Assembly: GCF_026151205.1 (NCBI RefSeq)
Contig: NC_087083.1
Location: forward strand, 7,852,460-7,916,459
DNA length: 64,000 bases
Source: Bolinopsis microptera
Taxonomy: Eukaryota > Ctenophora > Tentaculata > Lobata > Bolinopsidae
Direction of reading: 5' to 3'
Shown piece after piece: positions 40,273-51,660 of the stretch. The position numbers and the translations under genes are program-made. Under the pieces are notes generated by a model that saw only the letters and a list, made by a program, of their open reading frames with translations, was not told where the DNA came from and did no database searches. The stretch's first letter is position 1, and every line of letters starts with the position of its first letter.

Positions 40273-41352
40273 TGGCACTATCCGTCGCGGAGTCGAGTCC
40301 GCGGCGGAGCCGCCGGACTCCGGGCGGACTCCGAGCGGACTCCGGCGGAGCCGCCGGACTCCGAGCGGACTCCGGCGGTGCTCCGCCAAAATGTATTTAC
40401 AGTGGACTCGAGTACATTTTGGCGGACTCCGAGTGGAGCCGAGCGGACTCCGAGCGGACTTTAAAGTCCGCCGCGGACTCCGAGCGGCTCCGCGGCGGCT
40501 CGGCGGAGTGTCCGCCGCGGACTAAGCCACTAGGCGGACTCCGGTCCGCCGCGGACTCCGGCGGAGTGCTTGGCGGACTCCGCCGGACCTCTCCGCCAGA
40601 CTTGAATCCGGCGGAGTCCGGCGGAGCTTGGCGGAGTCCGCCAGCTCGGCGGACTCCGCTCGGAGTCCGCCGGACTCCAACAGAGTCCACTGACTTCCGA
40701 CCTCCGTCTTCCGACCCTCGGCTAAATTTGTCACGTGACATACAACATAGCATTTTGCAATATTGTGGTCAGATGAAAAGGTCGCTAGTGATAAACCTTA
40801 ACCATTACCCTCACAATGTCAATAGTGTACAACTCTAGTCCTAACTTTGACCCTATAATGTATAAACGTTGACCCTAACCCTCCACCAAACCGTCCGCAG
40901 CGAAATATCAATGTCATTGACTGGTCACGTGACCAAAACAATTTTTGTCATATTATCTCGATCATATGGGGAAGCGTTTTTAGCAAGCAAAAATACGTCG
41001 ACCATCACAGGACGACGCCAGCCAGCACTCTCTACGCTCTTCGAGCTCCGATCGTCCTGTGACGAAGTAAGGACGAAGCCTGAGGTCCTCAGGTAACATC
41101 GACCACCGATTGAAAATTTTTTTGACATAAAGGTCAAATGTAAAACTAAAATCTTGATGTTGATTGATTGACGACGTCAATTTTTGAGCACAGCGCGACT
41201 CGCGAACGCATATTGCGGAAAAGGACCGCGTAGCTAGTCAAGATGTTGATAAATATTTGGCTTGTTGCGCGATGTGTTGCTCTAACTATAGCCCTCTCGC
41301 TTGCAGTAGCGCGCGACCGCCGCGCCGGAGGCGGAAATGACCTGGTTAGCTA
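40273..41352 (+). repeat. GC-rich 1.1-kb interspersed repeat, copy 1
   Basis: The first 400 bp is a dense array of GCGGACTCCG-type motifs. It is followed by a less GC-rich tail with GTCACGTGAC sites and ends CCTGGTTAGCTA. An inverted, nearly identical copy lies at 60239-61381. Long open frames exist in several phases because the motif lacks stops; none looks like a real protein. Confidence 0.9.
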
Positions 41353-41712
41353 GGTAAACGCGATGTGCCTTGTAGGATGAAATCCTACTACATACTAGCT
41401 GACGCCATTCGCAGCTGTGCTGCTCGCTGTACGTCAGCTCGTTGCGATGCGCCGCGCAATGAGCTGCCAGGCTAGGACATCGTCCTGGTCCAACAAATTT
41501 TGGCGAGCGATTTTCTCCAAAAATTTAATGAGGGCGTCGACGTGCGACGAGCAACGAGAAAAATTGCGTGGCGCGTCGGGTGGCACATCTTAACGGGTGA
41601 TACGCGTATAAATTTCGATCGCTGACGTACAGCGAACATCACAGCTGCGAGTGGCGTCAACTAGTAGGATTTCATCCTACAATGCAAGGCACATCGCGTT
41701 CATTTAGCTAAC
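41345..41712. mobile_element. MITE with hairpin-containing TIRs
   Basis: Left end GTTAGCTAGGTAAACGCG and right end CGCGTTCATTTAGCTAAC are inverted, continuing through GATGTGCCTTG to an inner GTAGGATGAAATCCTAC that is itself palindromic. The interior carries no transposase. The outermost TTAGCTAA is palindromic, so target duplication and TIR cannot be separated. Confidence 0.75.
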
Positions 41713-42181
41713 TTGTATCACGTTGCGACCCCCACGGTCGTTTCACTATAGTGGGTGTCAAGTAATTTGCGAGCCGCACGAGAAATCTCAGGTGCAACTG
41801 TAGGAGAAGAACTCGCGTGCGCGAAGCGACCATTTCAGTCCTAAAACCTTTTTGATGGTGTGATCGCTATGTTGACAAAAAGCTTATCTCTGGGCTCTGG
41901 CTTTTTAAATTTTTTGACTTGCAGCACTTTCTTAATCAATTATTCTTATTTGCTTACATGGGGACCCTGGGGTTTACTGTATAAATACTTAAGTCTTGGT
42001 ATTGAGACTATAAAATCAGTTAAAAGCCACAATTTTAGTCACAATATTTACAGAATGGAGCTTCCAAACTAGCCACATAATTCAAATTTGTATTACTATT
42101 ATTGGTATCCTAAGAATAATACATAATATGTAACAGAACTAAAATTCATCTGTATAATAAACTAACAATATTACATACGTC
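41713..42181. other. Intergenic stretch
   Basis: No gene or repeat recognised except the left target duplication of the following MITE. Confidence 0.4.
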
Positions 42182-42513
42182 GGGGGGGTACCAATGGCAT
42201 AAATGGCATAATGGAGAATTGGCCAATAAAAATTTTCATTTATGCCATGAAACGTATGCCATTCATGCCATTTTTGATATAATACATTTCTATTTTCTTT
42301 ATTTGTCATATGAATCTTTAACGATCATTCCAAGCGTTATAAAGCCTAAAACATGTCTCTTATTCAAGTACTAATAATAATTTGCGAATTTAAAGTCAAA
42401 TATGAAGACCTAAATTCATGACATAAATGGAGAATTGGCCAATAAAAATGTCCATTTATGCCATAAAACGTATGCCATTTATGCCATTTTATGCCATTGG
42501 TACCCCCCCCCCC
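42182..42513. mobile_element. MITE with G-run termini and an 8-bp target duplication
   Basis: The ends are inverted (GGGGGGTACCAATGGCATAA and its complement). CATACGTC occurs at 42174-42181 and 42514-42521, an 8-bp duplication as for hAT-type insertions. The interior contains repeated ATGCCATTTATGCCAT motifs and GGAGAATTGGCCAATAAAAA twice. Confidence 0.8.
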
Positions 42514-42521
42514 CATACGTC

Positions 42522-43620
42522 AGTGCTTCAAAGAACTATGTTTTTGAAGAAGTTTCAAAGTTAATATTTGGTTCCATATCGGGTAAAACTATTAAAGGGC
42601 ATGATAACAGGAAAATAGACTGATATCATACTGTTTCCGGTCAAGTAGCCAAATCTCTAGACGGGTACTCTGTTACTTGTCGTTTGTGATAACATAAAAA
42701 GGTGGTATGTGGTAGATATTTATGTAGCATACTCTACAATCTAGATCTTTAAAACGAAGTAAGAGTTATCACGCCTATATTAGTCGTTTATCTCCCCGTT
42801 AAATCTACAATTCTAACATCATTGGGCAGCATGAGACAAGCGAAAAAAAAACAACATACGAATAGATTTCAAGCTCATAAAGGATCGTTGTTGGAGACAG
42901 GAGATTTCAAAACTAAAGTTTGATAGTCGAAGTTCTCCTGTAGAATTTGAGTCCAGGTAGAGCACTTTCGTTCGACAAAGTCCAACCTTAGGGTTTGTCG
43001 AACTACAGTTGTACGTGTCGAACTTGAGTATGTGTACCGAATTTACCGTGGTAAAAAACATCTCCACACCGTGAAATGTGCTAAAAACTACAAAAGGTTC
43101 GCCTCAAGATAGTCTATCAATAATTTAAGGAGGCTTTGCCGAGACAACCTATACGCCCGTTTAATTTTTACAGGCAGCCCAGAAGTAATTGGTTCTGAAA
43201 CAATTCAAGATTTAAATCTAATCCCTTTAAAGTAGGCGGCTCAGTTACTTACACATTATTACCAAAACAATTAAAATATACCCAACTACCATCTATAGCC
43301 TATTTTCTAATAATAGAACAATCTTCAGCTAACATGGCAATTAGAATGTTACGGGAGTATGTGTGCAAAATAAGAATTATTTCCTGAAACTTCTATACAA
43401 ATTTCCCTGTCAACTTTACCCTTAACCCGATTCCTGACCAATGTTACTTCCTCAAACAATTAACTACACCATTAACAACTGAGCTTCTATACTTGATATT
43501 CAAATGAAGCGGTAAGTAAAAATTGATAATATAACTAAATAATTTCCTAAAGTTTGGGAGCATCTCTTGACATATACAGTCGTAGATCTCAACCCAGCTT
43601 CTTCACAATATAATATGTCC
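42522..43620. other. Intergenic stretch, no gene supported
   Basis: AT-rich, with no recognisable exon or repeat. Confidence 0.4.
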
Positions 43621-43849
43621 CTAGAGAAGACAGAAATGCCGCGTTGACTGAACGGTAATTGTCCTGAGAAGATTTCCGATAACGTCGGTAAACGAGTTGG
43701 GGCCAGAAGTCTCTCCATCAAATGCAATGAATTAAGTGTCTGAATGGCAGTTCTATGCTGTGAAGGCAGCAAATACATCTTTGCAATTCCCGTCCAAGAT
43801 TCTTCTCCAAGAGGGCTATAATCCCATTGTGACCGGTAAGGTCACAAGA
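43621..43849 (-). pseudogene. Fragment resembling a transposon-borne ORF (NELPLRHL-type), frameshifted
   Basis: The minus strand encodes GHNGIIALLEKNLGRELQRC and then CLHSIELPFRHLI. One base of frame shift later it gives FDGETSGPNSFTDVIG. The spacing and wording resemble an uncharacterised transposable-element protein seen in several arthropod and cnidarian genomes (L(E)xxLxRPLQWxxCLxHxNELPLRHL...DGxTxGPxxFxGPIGK). The frameshift and short length mark it as a relic. The family assignment is from memory of the motif and is uncertain. Confidence 0.4.
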
Positions 43850-44899
43850 TCTAATTGGCGGTGTCCCCACCTCCTTACAATGCGTTCAAGGTGGCAGCAG
43901 CTGAAAGTGGAAAACTGAGCAAACATTTGAAATAGTTTTTTAGAGTTAAGTAGAATTTTTACGAGCAATTTTACAGATTATTTTGATTTAATTGACTTTA
44001 ATGTTGATGAAAAACTTACCGGTTCCATTCTCCGTGGCTGCAAATCCAAGGTAACGACCAGATGGCTGCGTTACAAGGGTCGTGTTTCTCAGTAACCTTC
44101 TGTCTAATCTTGTGTTGATCCAAGGCTGGTTTAGGTTCTGCTGGAAGTTGAGGTTCTGCTGTAGGTTCGGATGGGGATACTTTTATGAAGTAAGGTCCAG
44201 GAAACGAGCTGCGGAGCAATATCTGTTCATCCAGCTCGGCCCTTTTCTGTTAAGGTTCATAAAATTGGTCCTCTGACTGTCTTTATTGGCTCTATCTTTG
44301 GATTTCTTCAGTCTCCTGAAATATATTAAGCCACATTATATGATACGTAAAGATTTGTTTAAGCATACCCAAAAGGATTTCTTTTATATTAATAGCTTAA
44401 TAAAAATCCAACATTAAGATGTATTTGAAAAGTAACTTAAAAGGACATGCAGAGCGACCAATATCGACTGAATCAATGCTTGGTAGCACAAACCGGAGGT
44501 TAGAAATGAATACTTGACCACATGGTTGTTGCATGGGTCACTTGCAACATATATCACATACCTTGGTTTTACATTTCCTTTTCAATAACTAAATCAGAGC
44601 GACCTCCAATCTCCATAGATTTTCAAACGCATGGTCCGACCATATCGACGAGAATTTTCAAATGATTTCGGTATTTCAATTCCGGCCGCGGTTGCTGAGT
44701 TTCTGAAAAATAAATCATTATAAAACATTATTGGGATTTTATATTGTCTGAAATATTCGAATTTTCGAATGTTGACGACGGACTTCTCGAATGAATACTT
44801 ACATAATGCCATCTGCAAAATTACAGGTCTCAAAATATTGAACACGTGTGTAACGGCGTTACGGCACTTTTGGCCCCCTCTATTATTCCTAGTATATCT

Positions 44900-45195
44900 A
44901 TAATATTAGAGCTATTCTGGTGTATCTGAACATTGAACAAGGTTAGAGCTACTAAAGTCTGGTGTATCGTAACAATATAAATACTAGTAAGGTATGGTGT
45001 ATCTTAACAATATAAGAACTAGTGACGTCTACGTCTGTCGTCTGGTGTAACTCAACAATAGTGTATCTGAACAGTAAACAACGTTAGAGCTATTAAAGTC
45101 TGGTGTATCGTAACAATATAAATACTAATAAAGTCTGGTGTATCTGAACAATATTAGAGCTAGTAAAATGTTGTGTATCTGGTGTATATTATAGC
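44900..45195. repeat. Imperfect tandem repeat of about 36 bp
   Basis: Repeated AGTCTGGTGTATCGTAACAA and TATAAATACTAGTAA segments, diverged and partly rearranged, about seven units. Confidence 0.75.
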
Positions 45196-45341
45196 ATAGC
45201 CATTCTTTATTATGTAGTTTATATATTTAGCGTAAAAAACATTGTTTGGGTTTTAATAGCTGTAATGATATCCCAGATATGACTTAATATGTGGGATGAC
45301 TTGCATGCTATTGTGTCTTATTGTGATAGTGTGATCGAAAA

Positions 45342-45432
45342 CAGCTCGATATTATTTACATCACCCACCAAATGCGATATGACTCATATCGCATTCGGTG
45401 GGTGATGTAATTATTATGAGCTATGATAAATC
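45342..45432. repeat. Long hairpin
   Basis: TACATCACCCACCAAATGCG pairs with CGCATTCGGTGGGTGATGTA around a short centre (ATATGACTCATAT). The complementarity continues imperfectly outward to AGCTC and GAGCT. Confidence 0.8.
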
Positions 45433-45436
45433 ACAT

Positions 45437-46110
45437 TTGTTGAGGAAAAGAAGAGGTAGATGGTAATCCAGGTAAGCCGGTTCAGATTGACACAATTGAC
45501 GGTACAGAGGTTTTATTTAATACATATTATGCGCTTATCTTAACTCCACTGATTCATTAAACTAATTACAACACTACTATTACATTTATTGAGGATACAT
45601 AACATGAAGACTTTGTTGTAACCTTGTATGAAAAGCATTAAAGCATTAATAGCACAGCAGGCTATCGGTTCGATCTTAAATGTGCCTTTGGTGCAGTTTC
45701 TGTGAAAATCGATAAGGATGTACTGTAATTAATTATGAAACTCTAATAGTATTATCCTGTGGTTAACGTTTTTCAGTTTCAGCCCTTTTGACTTAGTAAT
45801 TGATTACTAAAAACTACTTTTCTCCGTGTTTTAAGCTATTCCAATCATTTTGAGTCAAAAAGTTTATAAATTTTTGCTAATTAGCTAATTTATAATTATC
45901 CAATTAACTGATTATCTGACGTAAAATTGTCTTCCTGATAATATGAACACCCTCGATTAATCTGCAACCTTTTAAGATGTTCACAACTAAAGATATTCGA
46001 CAAACAAGAAAAGTGGAAAAGTGGTAAAGTGGCAAAAAGTGGCCTAAAGACAAGTGGAAAAGTTTGGAAAAGTTGGTCAGCCATAAAGGGCACCTAATGG
46101 GATTCAAAAA
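45437..46110 (+). repeat. Diverged third copy of the inverted-repeat arm
   Basis: Resembles 49207-49760 in order and orientation (GACGGTACAGAGG, the AATTATCCAATTA segment, CTAAAGATAT), so three copies of this repeat lie within 4.5 kb. Confidence 0.7.
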
Positions 46111-46690
46111 CGTCAAAAATCTTTTGTAAGCTTTGTGTGTCGGCAGATCGAATTTTTCAGACGGATCTGTCTGTACCAGTACAACTCGACAATTCACGCA
46201 ACGTATTATACACTGAGAAAAATCTCGAAGTTCCTGTGATGCGCACTCAAATTTTGTAACGAATGCTGAAGGAAGTGTGATTTATATGAAACTTTGCCAC
46301 ATTTTGGTCTATAATTCGGTGTGTCTCTAATATGATATTTGGCAAATAATTGTGGCGTGGTCAGAGCCGCGCACACGTGCGAGTTAAGCGAGTATCATCA
46401 ATGGAATGTACAAATGTGTGTGGTGTGTGCGAAGCAAATTTCAGCGTAGCCGATGTAATCTATAAAAACATATTATGCTATGATTCCGTTTTATTACAGG
46501 ATCTGGCATCTGCCGTAAATATTACTGATTTTATCAGTGACACACACTAACTATGCAATGTTACCTGTTTCTCTGATAAACTGCTCGGACAAGTATACGG
46601 CTATTATAGGGACTGCGATTCTATCAGCTACACCAATATCAATAAGGAGTACTCGGACTCCTCTAACGGAATTAAATAATGAAAGTAGTA

Positions 46691-47836
46691 GTAAGGGGAA
46701 AAGTGGCATTCCGTTGGATTTAAATGTTCACAAGGATTTAGCAACGGAATATGGTAGTTAAAACCCCTACGAACATAATTAGACTTGTCACCAATTTTGT
46801 ATCTCGACAGAAACACCACTTTTTACCACTTTTTACCACCTTTGTACCACCTTTCTGGTTTGCCGAATATCTTTAGTTGTGAACGTCGTAGAAGGCTGGA
46901 AATTAACCTAGAATGTTTATCTTATCAAGGAGTAAAACTTTTATAAGAAAAATTTTTACATTGGACAATCAGCTAATTGGATAATTACCAATTAGTTAAT
47001 TACCAAAAAAAGTGAAAAATTTTTATTGGCTAAAAATGATTAAAATCGTTTGAAACACGGAGAAATGTAGTTTTTAGAAAAACTTCAAAACTTTTTCACT
47101 TACAAATTTTTTTCGAGACTTCGAAAAATTTCGAAAATTTGAAAAAAAATTTTTCCGCCAAAAGTGATCGAATTGCATGATACGTGGATAAAAATGCTTT
47201 GCAGAAAAACTTCGAACCTTTTTAGATTGGGGAATACTAAAATCATCAATATTTGAAGTTGGAGTTCAGTAAATCTCGGCATATTTTAGTAATTAGGAAT
47301 AGCTTAGCGGAAAGGGCTGAACCTGAAAAACGTTAACCACACAATATTAGAGTTTCATAACTAATTACAATACAGCTTTATCAAATTCCACATAAAGAAA
47401 CAGCACAAAAGGACCGTTTAAGATCGAACCGATTTTACCTGCTGTATACTATCATTTTATTGATTTCAATGATCAAAACCTCTCTGTACCGTCAATCTTG
47501 CCAATCTACACCGGGTATCTGAATGTACCGGACCTCTTCTTTGCCTCTATAATAATTAGACCCAGTTGTGCAAGAAATGCGATTTCTCACAGGGGCTTCT
47601 TTTAACTGTGCACCTTTTGTCACTCTCGCAAGAGGCCTGGTATAATTATAGGGGGGTATAGGAAGTGTAAATATACCTTCCATCATCCACTGTGGCTTTT
47701 TTGTGTTGTGAATGCACATGCCGCTTCGTTTGCTATGCAAGATACCTCGAATAACCCCCATATGTCATTGCCAGGGTCGGGATAGAGCTGGAGATAGCAT
47801 TGAGAGGTTGCTAGAAATAGCTAGACTTAGAATAAA
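46691..47836 (-). repeat. Large inverted repeat, left arm
   Basis: Complementary to 48938-49919. Landmarks are GTAAGGGGAAAAGTGG at the outer end and CTAGACTTAGAATA at the inner end. This arm contains about 170 bp (about 47238-47408) that is missing from the other. Both arms encode the same short peptide, PVRNRISCTTGSNYYRGK, preserved with few changes. Confidence 0.85.
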
Positions 47837-47950
47837 CTGGTGGTAGCTGGGTGGTGCTAGCATGGAGGTAGCAGAACGTAGCTACACGGGGTTTCATTGG
47901 AGTTGGTTATTTTAATGGCCAAAGAGTGCCGGAACTAAAGTTACTTAAGA

Positions 47951-48275
47951 TTGCAGTTTAGGGGCAGTGCAAACCACGGTGGAGTCAGGGACACAGAGCT
48001 ACAGTGTAACAGTGCAGGAGTACTGCAAAAGAACAGTGCAAGTGATACAGTCTGCAACAGTAAAACGCCGAAGAAGGAGATAAGATTTCTGGCTGCAGAG
48101 GAGGAGAGGAGCAGGAACCTGATTGTGTTTGGGTTGAAAGAAGAGGAGGAAGAAGAGTTTCCTGCTCTGGTAACCGCATTTTTGGAAGAGGTGGGGTGAT
48201 GACTTAATTCCAAGCGACACGGTGGGCTGGAACCAATCAGGTACAGCTATCCGACCTATCAAGATCACCGTCCTG
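47951..48275 (+). pseudogene. LINE ORF1 fragment
   Basis: The frame contains RSRNLIVFGLKEEEEE followed, after a one-base shift at 48197, by DDLIPSDTVGWNQSG and PIKITVLSF. This matches the general layout of the ORF1 RNA-binding domain of non-LTR retrotransposons (NLIVFGL...RIG...RPIKV). It is truncated at both ends. Confidence 0.5.
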
Positions 48276-48286
48276 AGCTTTGTACC

Positions 48287-48877
48287 GCGACAATTGACCC
48301 CCTAACAATTGACCCCCCGACAATTGACCCCCTATGTAATTACACTGGCGTCAAATGTCGCAAAATCTAGGGCTTAGTACGACAATTGACCCCCCATGTA
48401 ATTACACTGGAGTCAATTGATCGGGTTAGGGTCAGGGTCCTGGGTCAGGGTCAGGGTCAGGGTCAGGGTCAGGGTCAGGGTCAGGGTCAGGGTCAGGGTC
48501 AGGGTCAGGGTCAGGGTCCTGGGTCAGGGTCAGGGTCAGGGTCAGGGTCAGGGTCAGGGTCAGGGTCAGGGTCAGGGTCAGGGTCAGGGTCAGGGTCAGG
48601 GTCAGGGTCAGGGTCAGGGTCAGGGTCAGGGTCAGGGTCAGGGTCAGGGTCAGGGTCAGGGTCAGGGTCAGGGTCAGGGTCAGGGTCCTGGGTCAGGGTC
48701 AGGGTCAGGGTCAGGGTCAGGGTCAGGGTCAGGGTCAGGGTCAGGGTCAGGGTCAGGGTCAGGGTCAGGGTCAGGGTCAGGGTCAGGGTCAGGATTAATT
48801 ATATTAAATTATATTTCCGGGGGTCAATTGTCGGAGGTCAATTGTCGGGGGTCAATTGTCGGGGGGTCAATTGTCGC
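48287..48877. mobile_element. Foldback-type element with a GGGTCA core
   Basis: The left end GCGACAATTGACCCCC and right end GGGGGTCAATTGTCGC are perfect inverted repeats. The inner flanks carry additional copies of the same 15-mer (three on each side or nearly so), in opposite orientation left and right. The core is the hexamer array. Confidence 0.7.
48428..48793 (+). repeat. (GGGTCA)n hexamer array, about 60 units
   Basis: Uniform GGGTCA with three GGGTCCT interruptions. It resembles a telomeric-type hexamer in length and strand asymmetry but lies inside a mobile element. Frames reading GQGQ, SGSG or VRVR are artefacts. Confidence 0.97.
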
Positions 48878-48937
48878 CTACCCCTAAGCTTAACCCCTAA
48901 GCTTAACAGCCTTTCATCATAATCTGATAGCTAGACT

Positions 48938-49919
48938 TTATTCTAAGTCTAGTTATTTCTAGCAACTCTCAATGCTATCTCCAGCTCTATCCCGACCCTG
49001 GCAATGACATATGGGGGTTATTCGAGGTATCTTGCATAGCAAACGAAGCGGCATGTGCATTCACAACACAAAAAAGCCACAGTGGATGATGGAAGGTATA
49101 TTTACACTTCCTATAATTATTCCAGGCCTCTTGCGAGAGTGACAAAAGGTGCACAGTTAAAAGAAGCCCCTGTGAGAAATCGCATTTCTTGCACAACTGG
49201 GTCTAATTATTATAGAGGCAAAGATGAGGTCCGGTACATTCAGATACCCGGTGTAGATTGGCAAGATTGACGGTACAGAGAGGTTTTGATCATTGAAATC
49301 AATAAAATGATAGTATACAGCAGGTAAAATCGGTTCGATCTTAAACGGTCCTTTTGTTTTTAGTATTCCCCAATCTAAAAATGTTCGAAGTTTTTCTGCA
49401 AAGCATTTTTATCCACGTTTTATGCAATTCGATCACTTTTGGCGGAAATTTTTTTTTTCAAATTTTCGAAATTTTTCCAAGTCTCAAAAAAAATTTGTAA
49501 GTGAAAAAGTTTTGAAGTTTTTCTAAAAACTACATTTCTCCGTGTTTCAAACGATTTTAATCATTTTGAGCCAATAAAAAATTTTCACTTTTTTTGGTAA
49601 TTAACTAATTAGTAATTATCCAATTAGCTGATTGTCCAATGTACAAATTTTTCGTACAAAAGTTTTACTCCTTGATAAGATAAACATTCTAGGTTAATTT
49701 CCAGCCTTCTACGACGTTCACAACTAAAGATATTTGGCAAACTAGAAAGGTGGTACAAAGGTGGTAAAAAGTGGTAAAAAGTGGTGTTTCTGTCGAGATA
49801 CAAAATTGGTGACAAGTCTAATTATGTTCGTAGGGGTTCTAACTACCATATTCCGTTGCTAAATCCTTGTGAACATTTAAATCCAACGGAACCCTTAAAT
49901 CGACCACTTTTCCCCTTAC
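48938..49919 (+). repeat. Large inverted repeat, right arm
   Basis: Complement of 46691-47836. The spacer between arms is 1.1 kb and holds the LINE fragment and the GGGTCA element. Confidence 0.85.
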
Positions 49920-50198
49920 TATGGAAAGTGATCGATGGAGCGGATTTTTAGAAGAACAGGAGAGTAAAAACTCAACGGTTGCCATCGTGTCTTCCGAGAC
50001 TAGTGATTAAGGCGCAGATCAGCGGGATGCTGGAGAACAGAACCATCAATTAGTGATCAAGAGATACCGGAACCAGAACTTAACCACGATATGGGTTGAG
50101 AAACAGAGCAAGTTTGCGACCTCCGGACTATTACAGTGATAACCATCATCTACAATTAGACGGGTGACTGATTAACAATCACAAGCAATATTTCAGTA

Positions 50199-50441
50199 AT
50201 GCCAGATAATCTGGCACGGTTTCAAAACTGGGATTGGATATTACCCAGGCCCAACCGAGCACAGTTCACATATATCATAATATCAATTATAGTTGGCATA
50301 GTTCTAGCCACACTGCTAGATTACATCAGTATGAGTCAGGATGTTTATAGTATTTGTCTTTGCGAGGGGTGTCCGGGGTGGGGGGTCGTGAATTTGATTC
50401 TGACAGCAGCTGACCAACAAACTAGGACAAATCTGATATAG
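50199..50441 (+). CDS. Possible small single-pass membrane protein (hypothetical)
   Basis: 80 codons from an ATG with G at -3, preceded by an in-frame stop. The N-terminus is MPDNLARFQNWDWILPRPNR. One strong hydrophobic helix follows at about residues 24-43 (TYIIISIIVGIVLATLLDYI), then a Cys-containing segment (CLCEGCPGWG) and a polar end. AATAAA lies about 145 nt downstream. I do not recognise the family; length and surroundings (repeats) leave chance or a TE relic possible. Confidence 0.35.
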   Translation: MPDNLARFQNWDWILPRPNRAQFTYIIISIIVGIVLATLLDYISMSQDVYSICLCEGCPGWGVVNLILTAADQQTRTNLI

Positions 50442-51349
50442 AGCCGATAAACTCAAGCAGGACTGGTACTGTCTTATTGGAAAGTCTTTGTGGCCGTGTA
50501 AACTGACTTGTTCTGATATTTGGACTTATGTGGGTATGGTGGTATCATTTCGAACCCATTATATGATGTATAATAGGACCTCATAATAAAATTAAACCCT
50601 ACAATTTTTCTCCTTATTGCTAATTGCTTTGGTTGTACCTACATTCCGCAGCTCTCTTATTGATAAAACGATATTACTCTGTGCTAACCTTGTGTACAAC
50701 GTGTGTAACTGTAAAAGAAGTATAGGTACAATGTCAGGCGATAACTCTAATGAACTGGCTATTGGGAACCTGCTTCTCCGTACAGGAAGTAATGAGTAAT
50801 GAAATTGTGAAACGTTTTTGACCACTCTGCAAAGAGTTTAGCAAATGTCAAGTCAATATCTGCTTTTAATCTTGATATGTTGTGTAAGGGCCGCCTTTTA
50901 TGCCTTGGGCTATCGGTTGGAGAAATACTATGATGGTCATTGATTGGGATATCTAGTTTGCTTAAAAGCATTATCTAAGAGCTAATTAGACGTTGATTAT
51001 AAAATAAAGAAAGGGTACATAACCTGATGTGAAGTTAAGTCGATGAGAAGGGAGAGGTCAGGATTGGATCATGATGAATCAGCACCAAGACGGTTAAAGG
51101 GTTCCAGCTAGGGATTGGCTGAGTTACCAAAACTGTAACGAGGAAGCGTTACAATAATCTTAAATTAAGCTACAATATAATATTAGTAATGAAATATTTA
51201 TAATAAGTAAATGAAAATGTTCATTAACTCTATGACTCTTTAATAAAGTTATCATCCTAGAATGTCATGACCATATTCAATCACGAGTTACAATGTATAA
51301 CTTAGCTTCGTTGAGTGTTCAATCTTCAAATTTTCAACCGCTATAGAGT
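50442..51349. other. Intergenic stretch, no gene supported
   Basis: Short overlapping frames in both directions, none with domain features. Confidence 0.35.
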
Positions 51350-51660
51350 CCTCATGTTATAGGAGGGTACCGCTCTAGAGTCCTCATGTTATGGGATCTA
51401 TAAGAGAGGGCCGCTCTCCAGTCCTACTTCCGACCTTCACCGGCCTACAGTCCACCGCTCAACAGTCCACCGCTCTACAGTCCTCATTTTAGGATTGTAC
51501 CGCTCTAAAGTCCTCATGTTGTGAGATCTAAAAGGGCGGCCGCTCTAGAGTCCTACCCTGGTGATTTGACACCACTCTACAGTCCTACTTCCGACCTTCA
51601 CCGACCTACAGTCCTACGCTCAACAGTCCACCGCTCAATAGTCCTACAGCCGTTCTACGG
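51350..51660. repeat. Irregular repeat of CCGCTCTAGAGTCCTCATGTT-type phrases
   Basis: Phrases such as ACCGCTCTA, AGTCCTCATGTT, TTCCGACCTTCACCG and CTCAACAGTCC recur in changing order, giving a patchy minisatellite. Confidence 0.75.

Noticed and set aside
40272-40838. 188-codon frame rich in Ala, Asp, Ser, Gly, Arg and Pro (also 60816-61382)
   Set aside because: The GC-rich GCGGACTCCG motif lacks stop codons in several frames on both strands; conservation between the two copies comes from recent duplication, not protein selection.
44021-44238. Minus-strand Pro-rich exon candidate ending at a perfect GTAAGT donor
   Set aside because: Joined to the next acceptor (43919) it runs into a stop after about 25 codons and no upstream exon keeps a frame, so a coding role is not supported.
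44563-44801. Further minus-strand splice-like sites (GTAAGT at 44800, TTTTTCAG at about 44705, GTATGT at 44562)
   Set aside because: No frame stays open between acceptor and donor; at best these belong to a non-coding or dead transcript.
48428-48793. Interstitial telomere
   Set aside because: The hexamer GGGTCA is not a standard metazoan telomere repeat, and the array is enclosed by TIRs of a mobile element.
48386-48922. Gly-Gln, Ser-Gly and Val-Arg repeat frames of 150-180 codons
   Set aside because: They only reflect the stop-free GGGTCA array read in different phases.
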